DNA from: Dehalococcoidia bacterium
Lineage (GTDB): Bacteria > Chloroflexota > Dehalococcoidia > GIF9 > UBA5629
Assembly: GCA_016930155.1 (NCBI GenBank)
Contig: JAFGHL010000032.1
Span: 1-52,276 of the forward strand
Direction of reading: 5' to 3'
Length of the DNA stretch: 52,276 nucleotides
Shown here: one piece after another, positions 1 through 8,327 of the stretch
How positions within the stretch are numbered: the first letter of the stretch is position 1
How the letters are laid out: the number at the start of each line of letters is the position of its first letter
Translations under genes and position numbers: made by a program
Notes under the pieces: generated by a model
Database searches by the model: none
Told to the model about the DNA's origin: nothing
Seen by the model: only the letters and a program-made list of their open reading frames with translations

Positions 1-300
1 AATTTCGTGGCCATCAACGGCACTTTAAAAAGCATCTTCAAAATCGTGCGCCCCTACCAGGTCTATGTGCCGTCCTTTGTCGACCTGTGGGGTTTCCACA
101 CCGCATCCGACTCGCTCGACCCGGCGCGTCTTTCACCCAGGGAGATCAACGGCAGGATATCGGACAGGGTCAGCGGCCGACTGCGTTCTTATGACGGGAT
201 TGCTCACCGCGGGCTTTTCTCGCTGCCGTTGAGGCTGCGTCGTAAATTAGGCCGTTCGCGCCGCATTATAACAGACGCCTCACCCATAGCGGTTCACTGA
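1..300 (+). CDS. speE: Spermidine synthase, C-terminal fragment
   Basis: The reading frame is open from base 1 and ends with TGA at 300, so the 5' part lies outside the window. The remaining 99 residues match the end of polyamine aminopropyltransferases: a YVPSF segment followed by WGF and AS (residues about 21-36), then a LRSYDG..HRG.FSLP..LRRKL block (about 60-82). These correspond to the family's C-terminal strand and helix. The catalytic Asp and the decarboxylated-SAM site are not in the window. The enzyme would transfer an aminopropyl group to putrescine in the cytoplasm. The gene converges with the GNAT gene and overlaps its end by 7 bases. Confidence 0.7.
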   Translation, partial: NFVAINGTLKSIFKIVRPYQVYVPSFVDLWGFHTASDSLDPARLSPREINGRISDRVSGRLRSYDGIAHRGLFSLPLRLRRKLGRSRRIITDASPIAVH

Positions 301-854
301 CCGTTATTAAGCGTCTCTTCGCGCTCCGCCTGCATTATGATGAAGCGGTGACCCCCGCGCAGTATATCTCCACGCGGCACAAAGCCGCATTTCTCGAAGC
401 AGGCTCGGGCGCGCAGGTTCCAGTCAAGCGTGCGCAGTATCAGGCTGCGCATCCCGGAGGATTTGAAAATATCACGCATAAAAGTGTTCAGCGTGTCTTC
501 CCCATAACCGCGATCCCAGTATCGCCTCTCGCCTATCATTATTCCGATTTCGGCTGCGTTTTCCGCCAGGTTAAAATTGAAAAGGCTGCAGCAGCCTATA
601 TGAATTCGGTCCAGTGTGTCGATGGCCAGTGTGTAAGTCAGGCCGGGGAACTCCAGCTCAGCGCTGTATCTAAGGCGGAATTCTTCGTAGTTGCGTATGA
701 GCGGCTCGGTGGCGTCCAGGCGGCACAGCTCTTCATCCACCCGCCATCTATACTCGGCTGCGGCATCGTCCAGCCGCCGGGGCCGAAGCAGGACCTTATC
801 ACCGGTGAGCACGGATTGGCGCTTCAGAAACTCGAAGATAGTGGATCCTGGCAA
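294..854 (-). CDS. GNAT N-acetyltransferase (RimJ/RimL type)
   Basis: A 186-residue protein with the RimJ/RimL acetyltransferase pattern: an LRPRRLDD opening near residue 22, an IGCCSLFNFN strand, an AEIGIMIGERRYWDRGYGEDTL acetyl-CoA-binding segment (about 100-122) and a C-terminal LRTLDWNLRARACFEKCGF block. It probably acetylates an amine on a small molecule or a protein N-terminus; the substrate cannot be read. The longest frame begins at a TTG (854) inside the last 31 bases of the HEAT gene with only a weak GAG upstream. A GTG at 812, closer to the usual family start, is an alternative. It is the last gene of the leftward tldD operon. Confidence 0.8.
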   Translation of the reverse strand: MPGSTIFEFLKRQSVLTGDKVLLRPRRLDDAAAEYRWRVDEELCRLDATEPLIRNYEEFRLRYSAELEFPGLTYTLAIDTLDRIHIGCCSLFNFNLAENAAEIGIMIGERRYWDRGYGEDTLNTFMRDIFKSSGMRSLILRTLDWNLRARACFEKCGFVPRGDILRGGHRFIIMQAEREETLNNGQ

Positions 855-1756
855 ATCTCAAGCTCTGTCAGCGCGGCCATGGCCGCCTCTTTAATCCTGG
901 TTTCGGGCGATGTTTTCAATTTGTGGAGGGCATTTTTAGCCCGTTGACCGCCGATTTTTCCCAGAGCTGCTATGGCAGCTTCCTGCACCTCATGGTCGGC
1001 GTCATTCAATAGGTTCAGCAGGCCGGGGATGGTATCCTCGTCTTCCATCTCGCCGCAGGCCCGTGCCGCCTCGAAACGGAACTGCGCGTTGTCGCTCTGC
1101 ATCTCTTCATTAAGGTAGTCCAGCCAGCGTGAATCGCAGTTGCGGCCCATGGCATATATGGCGCTGGCCTTGAGCAGCGGATTCTCGCTGAAGTAAAAAT
1201 CCTCAATATAATTTGCTACGGGCTCCTGCCGAAAGGGGGAGATGGCCTCCAGCGCCCGCCGGCGCAGCGCATCTGGTTCGGAAGGATTCTCCAGGACGCC
1301 GAGCAGGGCATCAAAAATATCGTCACCCACTGCCGCAGGCAGTTCCCCCAACTGGGCCATAAGGGCGAATTTACCCATCACCCTGGCGGCGGCCTCCCTG
1401 ACATCCTGTGATTCATCCATCTTAAGCGTCTTGATCACAGGCAGAGCGAAATTATATTTGTCCTCAAGCTCCAGCCCCTGAAGGGCTTTAATGCGTATGC
1501 TGGAGTCGACATCATCAAGGCAAAACTTGAATATGCGTGTGAAATCCAGCCTGGCAATATCCTCTCCCAGGCTGCAGAGCTTCGATATGAGCAGGGAGCG
1601 CCTTTCCAGGTTGGCGCTGTTCCAGGCCCTCCTGTATTGGGACAGGTCATCATCATTTAAATCGGATAGTCGGACCAGGTCGGAGTGCCTGATCTCGTCA
1701 TTTGAATAGAGTGTTTGCGCGATGATTTCGCTCAGCGGTGGCTGTGATTCACTCAT
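824..1756 (-). CDS. HEAT-repeat protein
   Basis: A 310-residue acidic protein built of about seven helical pairs with HEAT-repeat spacing. Examples are SSIRIKALQGLE, SQDVREAAARVMGKF, PLLKASAIYAMGRN, AQFRFEAARACGEM and HEVQEAAIAALGKIGG. There is no signal peptide or membrane segment, so it is probably a cytoplasmic protein-protein scaffold. Its ATG overlaps the stop of the PAC2 gene in an ATGA arrangement, implying translational coupling. No enzymatic motif is visible. Partners are inferred to be the PAC2 protein or the TldD/TldE proteins encoded upstream. Confidence 0.85.
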   Translation of the reverse strand: MSESQPPLSEIIAQTLYSNDEIRHSDLVRLSDLNDDDLSQYRRAWNSANLERRSLLISKLCSLGEDIARLDFTRIFKFCLDDVDSSIRIKALQGLELEDKYNFALPVIKTLKMDESQDVREAAARVMGKFALMAQLGELPAAVGDDIFDALLGVLENPSEPDALRRRALEAISPFRQEPVANYIEDFYFSENPLLKASAIYAMGRNCDSRWLDYLNEEMQSDNAQFRFEAARACGEMEDEDTIPGLLNLLNDADHEVQEAAIAALGKIGGQRAKNALHKLKTSPETRIKEAAMAALTELEICQDPLSSSF

Positions 1757-2580
1757 TCATCCTCCTCCTCTTCCTCTTCGTCCTCAAATTCACCCTCGTC
1801 CTCCGGGGGTGGCCATACCGGACGCGTGTAGCGGTCGATATACTCACCCATCGCCTGGGCCGCCAGGCGTTTCATCTGCTGATCCGACTCCTCAGCTATT
1901 TTGGCCAGCTCGCTGAGATCGATCTCGACTTCGAGAACCTGAAGCAGTACCTTCAAGACGGCCAGCGAAGCCTTGGGATTTGGTATACGCGTGGTATACG
2001 AAGGGACTTCTCCCAGAAGGCAGATGCCTTCCATGGAGCGCTCTCTGGCGACCCCCAGCAGCAGGCCGTTCAATCCGGCGATCTGGAGGCGGCCGCGCAG
2101 CACGACATCATACTTCTTGAGGTGGGCAACCAGGGATGCATCGGTGGCTACACCCCATACCCTGGGCTGCTCGGTGTGGTGTATTTTAGCTATGGCGGCC
2201 GCAAATGTGTAGATACGTTGCACTTTGAATTTCCTGCCTACGTCAAGGATGAAATTGGCCAGGTCATAGCCTTTATAAGAAGGCTGTTCGTCGCTGATAA
2301 AAAAAAGGATGTCCTTTTTACCGGACGCGTTGTGCCAGTAGAAGAACTTGCCCTCGGGGAACTGCGGAGTTTCGACGATATTGTCCTTGACCATCACGCC
2401 GATGGGATCAAAGAAGGTGAACGGTTCGATCTCACCTATCTCCTCGGCGCCCAGCTTCTCCCTCAGGTAGCGCGTCACGATCAGGGAAAGGTTGCCGATG
2501 CCCGGCCACGCCGCCACCAGGTCGCAGGCGCGGGGCCGCGGCTCTTTGTGAAAATTGACCAGTTTCTTCATTCCCTTCAT
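1753..2580 (-). CDS. PAC2 family protein
   Basis: 275 residues. The PAC2 (proteasome assembly chaperone 2-like) fold is recognised from AAWPGIGNLSLIVTRYLREKLGA near residue 23, the EPFTFFDP segment, a central ILFFISDEQPS strand and GLNGLLLGVARERSMEGICLLGEVPSY. Bacterial PAC2 proteins are mostly of unknown function; in organisms with proteasomes the family is linked to assembly, but nothing here shows a proteasome. The last 20 or so residues are almost entirely Asp and Glu, an unusual acidic tail. Both ends overlap neighbours by 4 bases (TldE upstream, HEAT protein downstream), so the set is one translation-coupled unit. Confidence 0.88.
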   Translation of the reverse strand: MKGMKKLVNFHKEPRPRACDLVAAWPGIGNLSLIVTRYLREKLGAEEIGEIEPFTFFDPIGVMVKDNIVETPQFPEGKFFYWHNASGKKDILFFISDEQPSYKGYDLANFILDVGRKFKVQRIYTFAAAIAKIHHTEQPRVWGVATDASLVAHLKKYDVVLRGRLQIAGLNGLLLGVARERSMEGICLLGEVPSYTTRIPNPKASLAVLKVLLQVLEVEIDLSELAKIAEESDQQMKRLAAQAMGEYIDRYTRPVWPPPEDEGEFEDEEEEEEDE

Positions 2581-3875
2581 TTGGCTGCGACTGAGATGGC
2601 GGGGCAGTAGATGCTCGGTGTGTTTACATAGCCGGCTATCCAGCGGGAGTCGCTCCCCATCGCCAGTACTTCCTTCAACAACTGGTATACATTTCCTGAG
2701 ACCATGGTGTCCTTGACACGTCCTGTGATTTCCCCGTTGTCCACTTTGTAGCCAAGCAGCACGTTCCCGCTGAAATCCCCGTTAAGTATGTTTCCCTGTT
2801 CGGCGCCCATCAGTTGCTCGATGATCAGCCCCTCTTTCATATCTTTGACCATATCGGCCTGGGATGTCTTTCCGCCTTCGATTATCAGCGCATGTATTGC
2901 AGGGGAGGGCATCCCGCCGTTACGGCCGGCATTGCCCGTACTTGATGATCCGGCTAGCGCCCCGGTGTGAAGGTCGTAATAGAATTGTTCGACCTTTCCA
3001 TGTTCGATTAGAGCGTTGCGCCTTGCCGGCATCCCTTCGTCATCGAAAGGCGTGCTTCCCGGCTGGTAGGGTATGGTCGGATCATCAGATAAGCATAGGC
3101 TGCTGTCGAATATAACCGCGCCCTTTTTATCTTTAATGGGAGAGGCGCCGTCCAGCACTGTCTTGCCGTTAAAGGCAGAGATGAGCGGGGCCAGCAGCGA
3201 TCCTGCTATGCCGAAAGGCGTGAAAATCACCGGCATGGCGCCCGACTTGATGGCGGCATTGTTCCTGGACAGATCGAGCTGCCTGATGATTTCAGCGGCA
3301 ACCGGCTCGGGGTCCGCTATGGGACGGCAGGAGCTGCGGATATCTCCTACATAAAGTATATCCCCGTCCCTGACCAGCATACCGTCCATGCTTATACTGA
3401 AACTGGTACGCTTGCATGATGCGTGTCCTCCTTCGCTGTTGGCGATTTCGAAAGTGGAAGTGCCGCGGGATATGCTGCCCTCGCAGAGTATCCCCGGCGT
3501 GTTGGCGCACACAGCATCTATCACAGCCTGGCCGAGGCTGATCAGACTATTGATTCCGACACGTTCGACCTGCGCATCGTAGACAGCGACTTCTTCGTAA
3601 GGCCCGAGTGCGGGGAAGTCGAAGTCCACCGGGTAGCCGAACGGGCTGGTCTCCAGGGCCATATCCACCAGGTCTGCGGGGGCGATATCGCCGCTGGCCT
3701 GGGCGAAGCCCATTTTACCGTTCTTGATCAGGCGAAGTGCGAAGGAGACCGACTCCTTGGTCTGGATTTGCTTGAGACGGTTGGCCTCGAACTGCACCGG
3801 AGTCCTGACGGATGTTACGCGGAAGACCTCGGCGCTGTCTGCGGACCTGCGGGCGATATCAAGTAGCTTTTCCAT
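2577..3875 (-). CDS. tldE: TldE/PmbA-like metalloprotease subunit
   Basis: 432 residues, the usual length for PmbA/TldE. The N-terminal part has the family pattern (SFALRLIKNGKMGFAQASG near 45-64) and the C-terminal barrel carries STPFDDEGMPARRNALIEHGKV and GNAGRNGGMPSPA. There is no HExxxH motif, as expected for the non-catalytic partner of the TldD-TldE heterodimer, a zinc protease known to trim unfolded or modified peptides and to mature some RiPPs. Its ATG (3875) follows directly after the tldD stop, and its 3' end overlaps the PAC2 start by 4 bases. No RiPP precursor is visible nearby, so a housekeeping peptidase role is more likely. Confidence 0.92.
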   Translation of the reverse strand: MEKLLDIARRSADSAEVFRVTSVRTPVQFEANRLKQIQTKESVSFALRLIKNGKMGFAQASGDIAPADLVDMALETSPFGYPVDFDFPALGPYEEVAVYDAQVERVGINSLISLGQAVIDAVCANTPGILCEGSISRGTSTFEIANSEGGHASCKRTSFSISMDGMLVRDGDILYVGDIRSSCRPIADPEPVAAEIIRQLDLSRNNAAIKSGAMPVIFTPFGIAGSLLAPLISAFNGKTVLDGASPIKDKKGAVIFDSSLCLSDDPTIPYQPGSTPFDDEGMPARRNALIEHGKVEQFYYDLHTGALAGSSSTGNAGRNGGMPSPAIHALIIEGGKTSQADMVKDMKEGLIIEQLMGAEQGNILNGDFSGNVLLGYKVDNGEITGRVKDTMVSGNVYQLLKEVLAMGSDSRWIAGYVNTPSIYCPAISVAAK

Positions 3876-5234
3876 TTATTTACCCCCCACCAGGCAGTTC
3901 TGTATCCTTATGTGGGGGCTGCCGTTGGAGACGGGCAGCGGCGATTGGCCGGCTTTGCCGCAACCGCCGCCCTGGTTCATATCAAGATCATTGCCGATCA
4001 AATCGATGTTGTGCAGCGTGGTGAACACGTTTCCGCTGAGGACTACCGGCCTGATCATCTCGGCTATCTTGCCGTCTCTGATCATATAAGCTTCACCGGC
4101 GGAGAATGTGAACATCTCGAGGCTGGTGGTTCCCCCGTACCAGTCCCTGGCGTAAACGCCTTCCTTGATTTCGCTGATCATGTCGTCGAAGGTGGTGTTT
4201 CCCGGCTCGATATAGGTATTGGTCATACGTACTATGGGAGGGTAGGCGTAATTGATAGCGCGGGCGTTGCCGGTCGGTTTCTCTCCCATCCTGGCGGCCG
4301 TCTCACGGGAATGAAGCCGGCTGTTGAGCACACCTTCTTTGATCAGGTAGGTCTTGCCGGCCGGCGTCCCCTCGTCGTCGTACCTGTAGCTGCCGCGCAG
4401 GCCCGGCACAGCTGCGCCGTCCACGATATTGAGATGCTGCGCACCGAACCTGCGTCCCAGCACCATTATTTCCCGCATCTGGGGATTCTCATAGATATGG
4501 TCTGCTTCTGAGAGATGGCCGAACGCCTCATGTACGAACACCCCCGCCAGCACCGGATCAAGGACCACGGTATAGGTGCCTCCCTTGACCTCGGGAGCGG
4601 AGAGCATGGCTACAGCCCGCCGGGCAATGTCCCTTACCTTCTCCTGCAGGCCTTCCACCGTGGAGAAATCACCCTTGCTGCCTATGCTCAGACCGACCTG
4701 CTGTACATCGCCATTGCGGCTGGCGATGGCTGACAGGCGCAGGTTCAAGTCTATGCGGCTTTGCTCGATATAAGAGCCATCGGAGCTGGCGAAAATGACC
4801 TTCTTTCTGATATCGCCATACCCGATGCTGGTGGTCTGGATGCCCGGTGTTTCAAGCATGATACGGTTGTATTCATCCAGCAGCGACTTCTTGGCCATGA
4901 GGCTGACGGTCAGGGGATTTTTTTTGTACTCTGCTTCGACTTGATCAACGACAGCCGTGGCGGGGCTGAATTCGCTCTTTCCCTTGCCCACATGGGCGGC
5001 CTGCTCCACCGCCAGGGCAGCGCTCTCCCCCAGCCTATCGGGGCTGTTAAAGCTGGCAAAGCCCCATCCTCCTTTCAACAGCGCGCGCACACAACCGCCC
5101 GCGCCGGCGGTCCTGCCCGCCTCTTCCAATCGCTCACCCCTATAGACAAGGCGGCTCGATTGGCTTTCGTCAAGGCGAACCTCGACGTAATCTGCTTTGA
5201 GCTTGCTGATAACGGAAAATAGTTTGTCCTGCAT
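3876..5234 (-). CDS. tldD: TldD-like zinc metalloprotease
   Basis: 452 residues. The catalytic HEAFGH motif (H235, E236, H240) is followed by LSEAD, and the third metal ligand expected in this family is the Cys in GGGCGKAGQ near residue 425. The SYRYDDEGTPAGKTYLIKEGVL block and the ASSDGSYIEQSRI N-domain segment also fit. It would be the active subunit of a TldD-TldE protease in the cytoplasm. The ATG at 5234 has no clear Shine-Dalgarno sequence, but a TGCTAAAAT extended -10 lies 15 bases upstream, so the leader should be very short. It is the first gene of the leftward five-gene operon. Confidence 0.95.
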   Translation of the reverse strand: MQDKLFSVISKLKADYVEVRLDESQSSRLVYRGERLEEAGRTAGAGGCVRALLKGGWGFASFNSPDRLGESAALAVEQAAHVGKGKSEFSPATAVVDQVEAEYKKNPLTVSLMAKKSLLDEYNRIMLETPGIQTTSIGYGDIRKKVIFASSDGSYIEQSRIDLNLRLSAIASRNGDVQQVGLSIGSKGDFSTVEGLQEKVRDIARRAVAMLSAPEVKGGTYTVVLDPVLAGVFVHEAFGHLSEADHIYENPQMREIMVLGRRFGAQHLNIVDGAAVPGLRGSYRYDDEGTPAGKTYLIKEGVLNSRLHSRETAARMGEKPTGNARAINYAYPPIVRMTNTYIEPGNTTFDDMISEIKEGVYARDWYGGTTSLEMFTFSAGEAYMIRDGKIAEMIRPVVLSGNVFTTLHNIDLIGNDLDMNQGGGCGKAGQSPLPVSNGSPHIRIQNCLVGGK

Positions 5235-5249
5235 AGGCTATGTTGAACA

Positions 5250-5258
5250 ATTTTAGCA
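5250..5258 (-). promoter_or_regulatory. Extended -10 promoter of tldD operon
   Basis: On the minus strand the bases read TGC TAAAAT, an extended -10 with one mismatch to TATAAT. The hexamer ends 15 bases before the tldD ATG, giving a predicted leader of about 8 bases with no Shine-Dalgarno sequence. I see no convincing -35 hexamer. Confidence 0.45.
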
Positions 5259-5395
5259 GATAACATCAGATAGGGTGTAAAGAAGGCGTCATGCCCAACG
5301 GCAACCCATGGCTGGATGTCTTGTTGACATAACGGCTATTAAATTCAGATAGACTTTTAATACCGTTCGTTATATACTTTTGGCGGAGGTAACCG

Positions 5396-5650
5396 ATGCA
5401 ACCCAGTCTCGCCGGCAAGATCGAAAAAGCCAAACGATATGCCGAGGAGCCAGAGAGGGTGACCATCCACAATTTTTCGGCCGACTTTCGCGGTGAGAAT
5501 GACAGCCACACCCTGTCATTCAGTGATGGCCAGTGGTTCTGCAACTGCCATTTCTTCTCCCAGTGGGGTCAGTGCGTTCACATTATGACGTTGCAGCGCC
5601 TGCTCGACAGGATGCTCCCCGTAGCGGCCGATACCTCTCCACAGGCTTAA
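5396..5650 (+). CDS. Small SWIM zinc-finger protein
   Basis: 84 residues starting at an ATG with a good GGAGGT ribosome-binding site. The diagnostic feature is WFCNCHFFSQWGQCVHIM (about residues 46-63), matching the SWIM finger pattern CxC..CxH and preceded by the typical HTLSFSDGQ strands. SWIM domains bind DNA or proteins and usually sit beside SWI2/SNF2 ATPases or in larger proteins; here the domain is nearly the whole protein. It stands alone between the divergent tldD operon and the convergent folC gene. Function unknown; a DNA- or protein-binding adaptor is inferred. Confidence 0.8.
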   Translation: MQPSLAGKIEKAKRYAEEPERVTIHNFSADFRGENDSHTLSFSDGQWFCNCHFFSQWGQCVHIMTLQRLLDRMLPVAADTSPQA

Positions 5651-5695
5651 TTAACGGCACCTATTCCGTGCGCCGTAATACGGTGCAGAGTCAAT

Positions 5696-7024
5696 TTATC
5701 CAAAATTACCGTCCTTAAAGGCTTTTGCGATATCCGCTGCCAGAAACAGTGATCCGGTTGCCAGTATGAGGTCGTTGTCTGAGCATGAAGCCAGAGCCGC
5801 CGACAGGGCATGATTTCCATCAATGCTGATGTCCGTCCTTACGCCAAGCCGCCCGAATACCTGCGCCAGTTGTGGCGCGGCGGCCGATCTGGGGTGGCTG
5901 GAGCTGGTGACGATTACTTTCCAGGCCGATCCGGCCAGCGTTTTTGCCATGCCGTCGATATCTTTATCGCCGGATGAGCCGAATATTACAAGTAGCTTTT
6001 TATAAGGGAAATAGCTATTTATCGAATCGATAAGAGTCTGCATCGAATAGGCATTATGCGCCCCGTCTATTACCAGCAGGGGAGCCCTTTTAAGTATCTG
6101 CAGGCGCGCCGGCCACTTAACCTTTTTCAGACCCTCTTCTATATGAATGAGAGTTATCTCCGCGCCGCGCTGCTGCAGGGCCTCCGCGGCCGCCACTGCC
6201 AGGCAGGCGTTTTCTATCTGGTGGTCGCCCAGCAGTGGAATTTGGAGTTTATAACTGCCGTTCCTGCTTCTGATGATAAAGGACTGACCGTTCATGTTCC
6301 CTCTCAATCGCTTCCATGTTAAGTCTTTTCCCGCCAGCACCAATTCCGATTTTAATAGTCGGCATTTGCCCCTGATGACATTCAGCGCTTCCGGTTTCTG
6401 CGGGGCGCTGATGACCATGCGGCCCGGCTTGATGATACCCGCCTTCTCGCCGGCGATTTTAAATAGCGTGTCGCCCAGCACACCGGTATGGTCGTAGCTG
6501 ATGGAGGTCAATATGCACACGTCGGGATCGGCGACATTGGTCGCATCCAGCCTTCCACCCATCCCCGTTTCCAGCACCTGGAAGTCTGCGCCCATGTCCC
6601 TGAAATACAGGAAGGCCATGGCGGTCAGAGCTTCAAAAGTGGTGATTTTACCGAAGCGCGCCCGGTTATTAATAGCCTGCACATGCTTTTGAACGGCGCC
6701 TACCAGATGGGCGAAATCCCTTTTGGTTATCCGGCGTCCATCGATGCTGATCCTTTCCTGCCAGGTGTACAGGTGCGGTGAAGTGTAAAGGCCGGTACGG
6801 TAGCCGGCGCAGGTCAGGATTGAGGACAGCATAGCCGCCGTACTGCCCTTGCCCTTGGTGCCTGCTATGTGCACCGTTTTTCTGCCCCTGTGCGGCCGGT
6901 CCAGCTTATTCAGCAGCGATTCGACCCTGCGCAGGTCGAAGTTGGCCGCGTTATAGGCTGAGGCCTGCGAAACCTCATAATCCGTGAGTCCCGCCAGATA
7001 TGCGGCGGCGGCGGTATAGTCCAT
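5696..7024 (-). CDS. folC: Folylpolyglutamate / dihydrofolate synthase
   Basis: Mur-ligase-family enzyme of 442 residues that adds glutamate to (dihydro)folates using ATP. Visible features are the P-loop AGTKGKGST (54-62), the TSPHLYTWQERISIDG folate loop, DILTSISYDHTGVLG-like and GEKAGIIKPG segments, and the VIDGAHN motif of the C-terminal domain. The ATG at 7024 was chosen because the protein then starts with the usual MDYTAAAAYLAGL-type helix. The frame stays open 82 codons further upstream, but that extension runs into the glycosyltransferase gene and resembles nothing. A TGCTATAAT box 10 bases before this ATG, with no Shine-Dalgarno sequence, supports this start. Confidence 0.95.
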   Translation of the reverse strand: MDYTAAAAYLAGLTDYEVSQASAYNAANFDLRRVESLLNKLDRPHRGRKTVHIAGTKGKGSTAAMLSSILTCAGYRTGLYTSPHLYTWQERISIDGRRITKRDFAHLVGAVQKHVQAINNRARFGKITTFEALTAMAFLYFRDMGADFQVLETGMGGRLDATNVADPDVCILTSISYDHTGVLGDTLFKIAGEKAGIIKPGRMVISAPQKPEALNVIRGKCRLLKSELVLAGKDLTWKRLRGNMNGQSFIIRSRNGSYKLQIPLLGDHQIENACLAVAAAEALQQRGAEITLIHIEEGLKKVKWPARLQILKRAPLLVIDGAHNAYSMQTLIDSINSYFPYKKLLVIFGSSGDKDIDGMAKTLAGSAWKVIVTSSSHPRSAAAPQLAQVFGRLGVRTDISIDGNHALSAALASCSDNDLILATGSLFLAADIAKAFKDGNFG

Positions 7025-7034
7025 CGTAGACTGA

Positions 7035-7043
7035 ATTATAGCA
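7035..7043 (-). promoter_or_regulatory. Extended -10 promoter of folC
   Basis: The minus strand reads TGC TATAAT, a perfect extended -10. Ten bases separate the hexamer from the folC ATG, so initiation 6-8 bases downstream would leave a leader of only 2-4 bases. No Shine-Dalgarno sequence and no good -35 are visible, as expected when TGn replaces the -35 contact. Confidence 0.6.
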
Positions 7044-7104
7044 TTGCATGACAAGGCAGGCAGAGGTAGCCGTTCTTGCCGGAGGGAATAAACACGCGGC
7101 GGCT

Positions 7105-8274
7105 TCAGAGCTTTACGAACTTGGGCATGAGACGGCCCTTCCAGAGCGCCTTCCCCTGCATGGTCAGGATCATGGAAGCGAAGGCAATCACAGTCATGAA
7201 AATAGCACTGAAGGGGTAGAATAATACGACGTACAGGGGAAAATGGAAACGCATATTGCTGACCGTCCACAGAACCAGGTTGAGAAAGACGGCAATCCCC
7301 GCCATGACCGTTATCTCAAGAGGGATCTGAGGCTGGGCCAATCCTATTCCCAGCACAATTGGCGGGCTGACATAGAATATCAGCACCAGCATATACATCA
7401 ATGTAATGAAATAGGGATCGAAGTTGAATGTGGCGAAGGTGCTCTTGGTCAATCCCTTCCAGGTCTGGTTGAAATCACGGTACATCCTGCAGGAGACCAG
7501 GCCGCCGCCGTCCAGCAGTTTATATTTAAGCCCCATGGCATGCACCCGCCTGCCGATGGCGATATCGTCGACCACGTTATGCCTGACCGCCGCATAGCCG
7601 CCTGCCGCATCATAGGCGTCCCTGCGGAAGACCAGGAACTGCCCGAGTATGGCAAACAGCAGCGGGTTACGCTGGAGGCGGGTCAGCTCCAGCGGCACTC
7701 CGCACAGCATGCCGAGATAAAAGGCTGGAATGCTCAGCAGTTCGGACCACGAGACAACGATCTGCCGGGGCAGCGCCGAAATCAGGCACGTGTCCTCGGC
7801 TATCATGGCAGAGGCTGCGCCGCGCAGCATACCCGGCTCGTGGAAGGTATCCGCATCGACAAAAACCAGCAATTCGCCGTTTGCGGCCTCTGCAAGCTGC
7901 GAGCAGGCCCAGTGTTTGCCCAGCCAGTCGTCGGGAAGCGGCTTACCTTTCATCAGCACAAGCCCTGGATCTCTGGTTGCAAGCTCCTGCAGTATCTGCC
8001 AGGTGCGGTCAGTGGAGTTGTCATCCAGAACAATAACTTGGAAATCGGGGTAATCCTGTGCCAGCAGATCGCCCGCGCACCTGCCGATATTGGCCTCTTC
8101 GTTGCGGGCCGGGACCAGCACCGAACAGCGTGGCCAGGCGGCGGGCGCCGGGTAACTGTTAAGACGCCGCAGATACCGCATATTAAAAAGCGATACTGTC
8201 AGCAGTACTACCAGGCTGACCACTATAGCTGACTGTATGTAGAACAGGATATCTAAGAATAATATTTGATACAC
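7105..8274 (-). CDS. Membrane glycosyltransferase, family 2 (CrtQ/HpnB-like)
   Basis: 389 residues. An N-terminal membrane helix (about 8-28) precedes a GT-A domain with SVLVPARNEEANIG, the nucleotide-sugar aspartates VLDDNSTD and VDADT, and DDIAIGRRV near the acceptor site; two or three membrane helices follow. The PLPDDWLGKHWACSQLA signature is typical of the CrtQ/HpnB-like family that glycosylates carotenoid, hopanoid or other lipid acceptors at the inner membrane. The acceptor is unknown. It starts with GTG (8274) and a poor ribosome-binding site. The gene upstream is a paralogue with the same layout. Confidence 0.85.
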   Translation of the reverse strand: MYQILFLDILFYIQSAIVVSLVVLLTVSLFNMRYLRRLNSYPAPAAWPRCSVLVPARNEEANIGRCAGDLLAQDYPDFQVIVLDDNSTDRTWQILQELATRDPGLVLMKGKPLPDDWLGKHWACSQLAEAANGELLVFVDADTFHEPGMLRGAASAMIAEDTCLISALPRQIVVSWSELLSIPAFYLGMLCGVPLELTRLQRNPLLFAILGQFLVFRRDAYDAAGGYAAVRHNVVDDIAIGRRVHAMGLKYKLLDGGGLVSCRMYRDFNQTWKGLTKSTFATFNFDPYFITLMYMLVLIFYVSPPIVLGIGLAQPQIPLEITVMAGIAVFLNLVLWTVSNMRFHFPLYVVLFYPFSAIFMTVIAFASMILTMQGKALWKGRLMPKFVKL

Positions 8275-8327
8275 TCGGTCCTACTACTTTAATATAAGGG
8301 CCTGTATTGTCCCAGATTACGCATCAG

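Noticed and set aside
1738-2610. 290-codon plus-strand frame opposite the PAC2 gene
   Set aside because: The minus-strand gene is coupled at both ends and matches a family; the opposite frame has no motif or ribosome-binding site.
2577-5234. RiPP cluster built on TldD/TldE
   Set aside because: No precursor peptide, modification enzyme or exporter is adjacent; the neighbours are PAC2, HEAT and GNAT.
7243-8232. 329-codon plus-strand frame opposite the first glycosyltransferase
   Set aside because: Shadow of a GT2 gene with intact catalytic motifs; its Gln/His-rich composition is typical of antisense frames.
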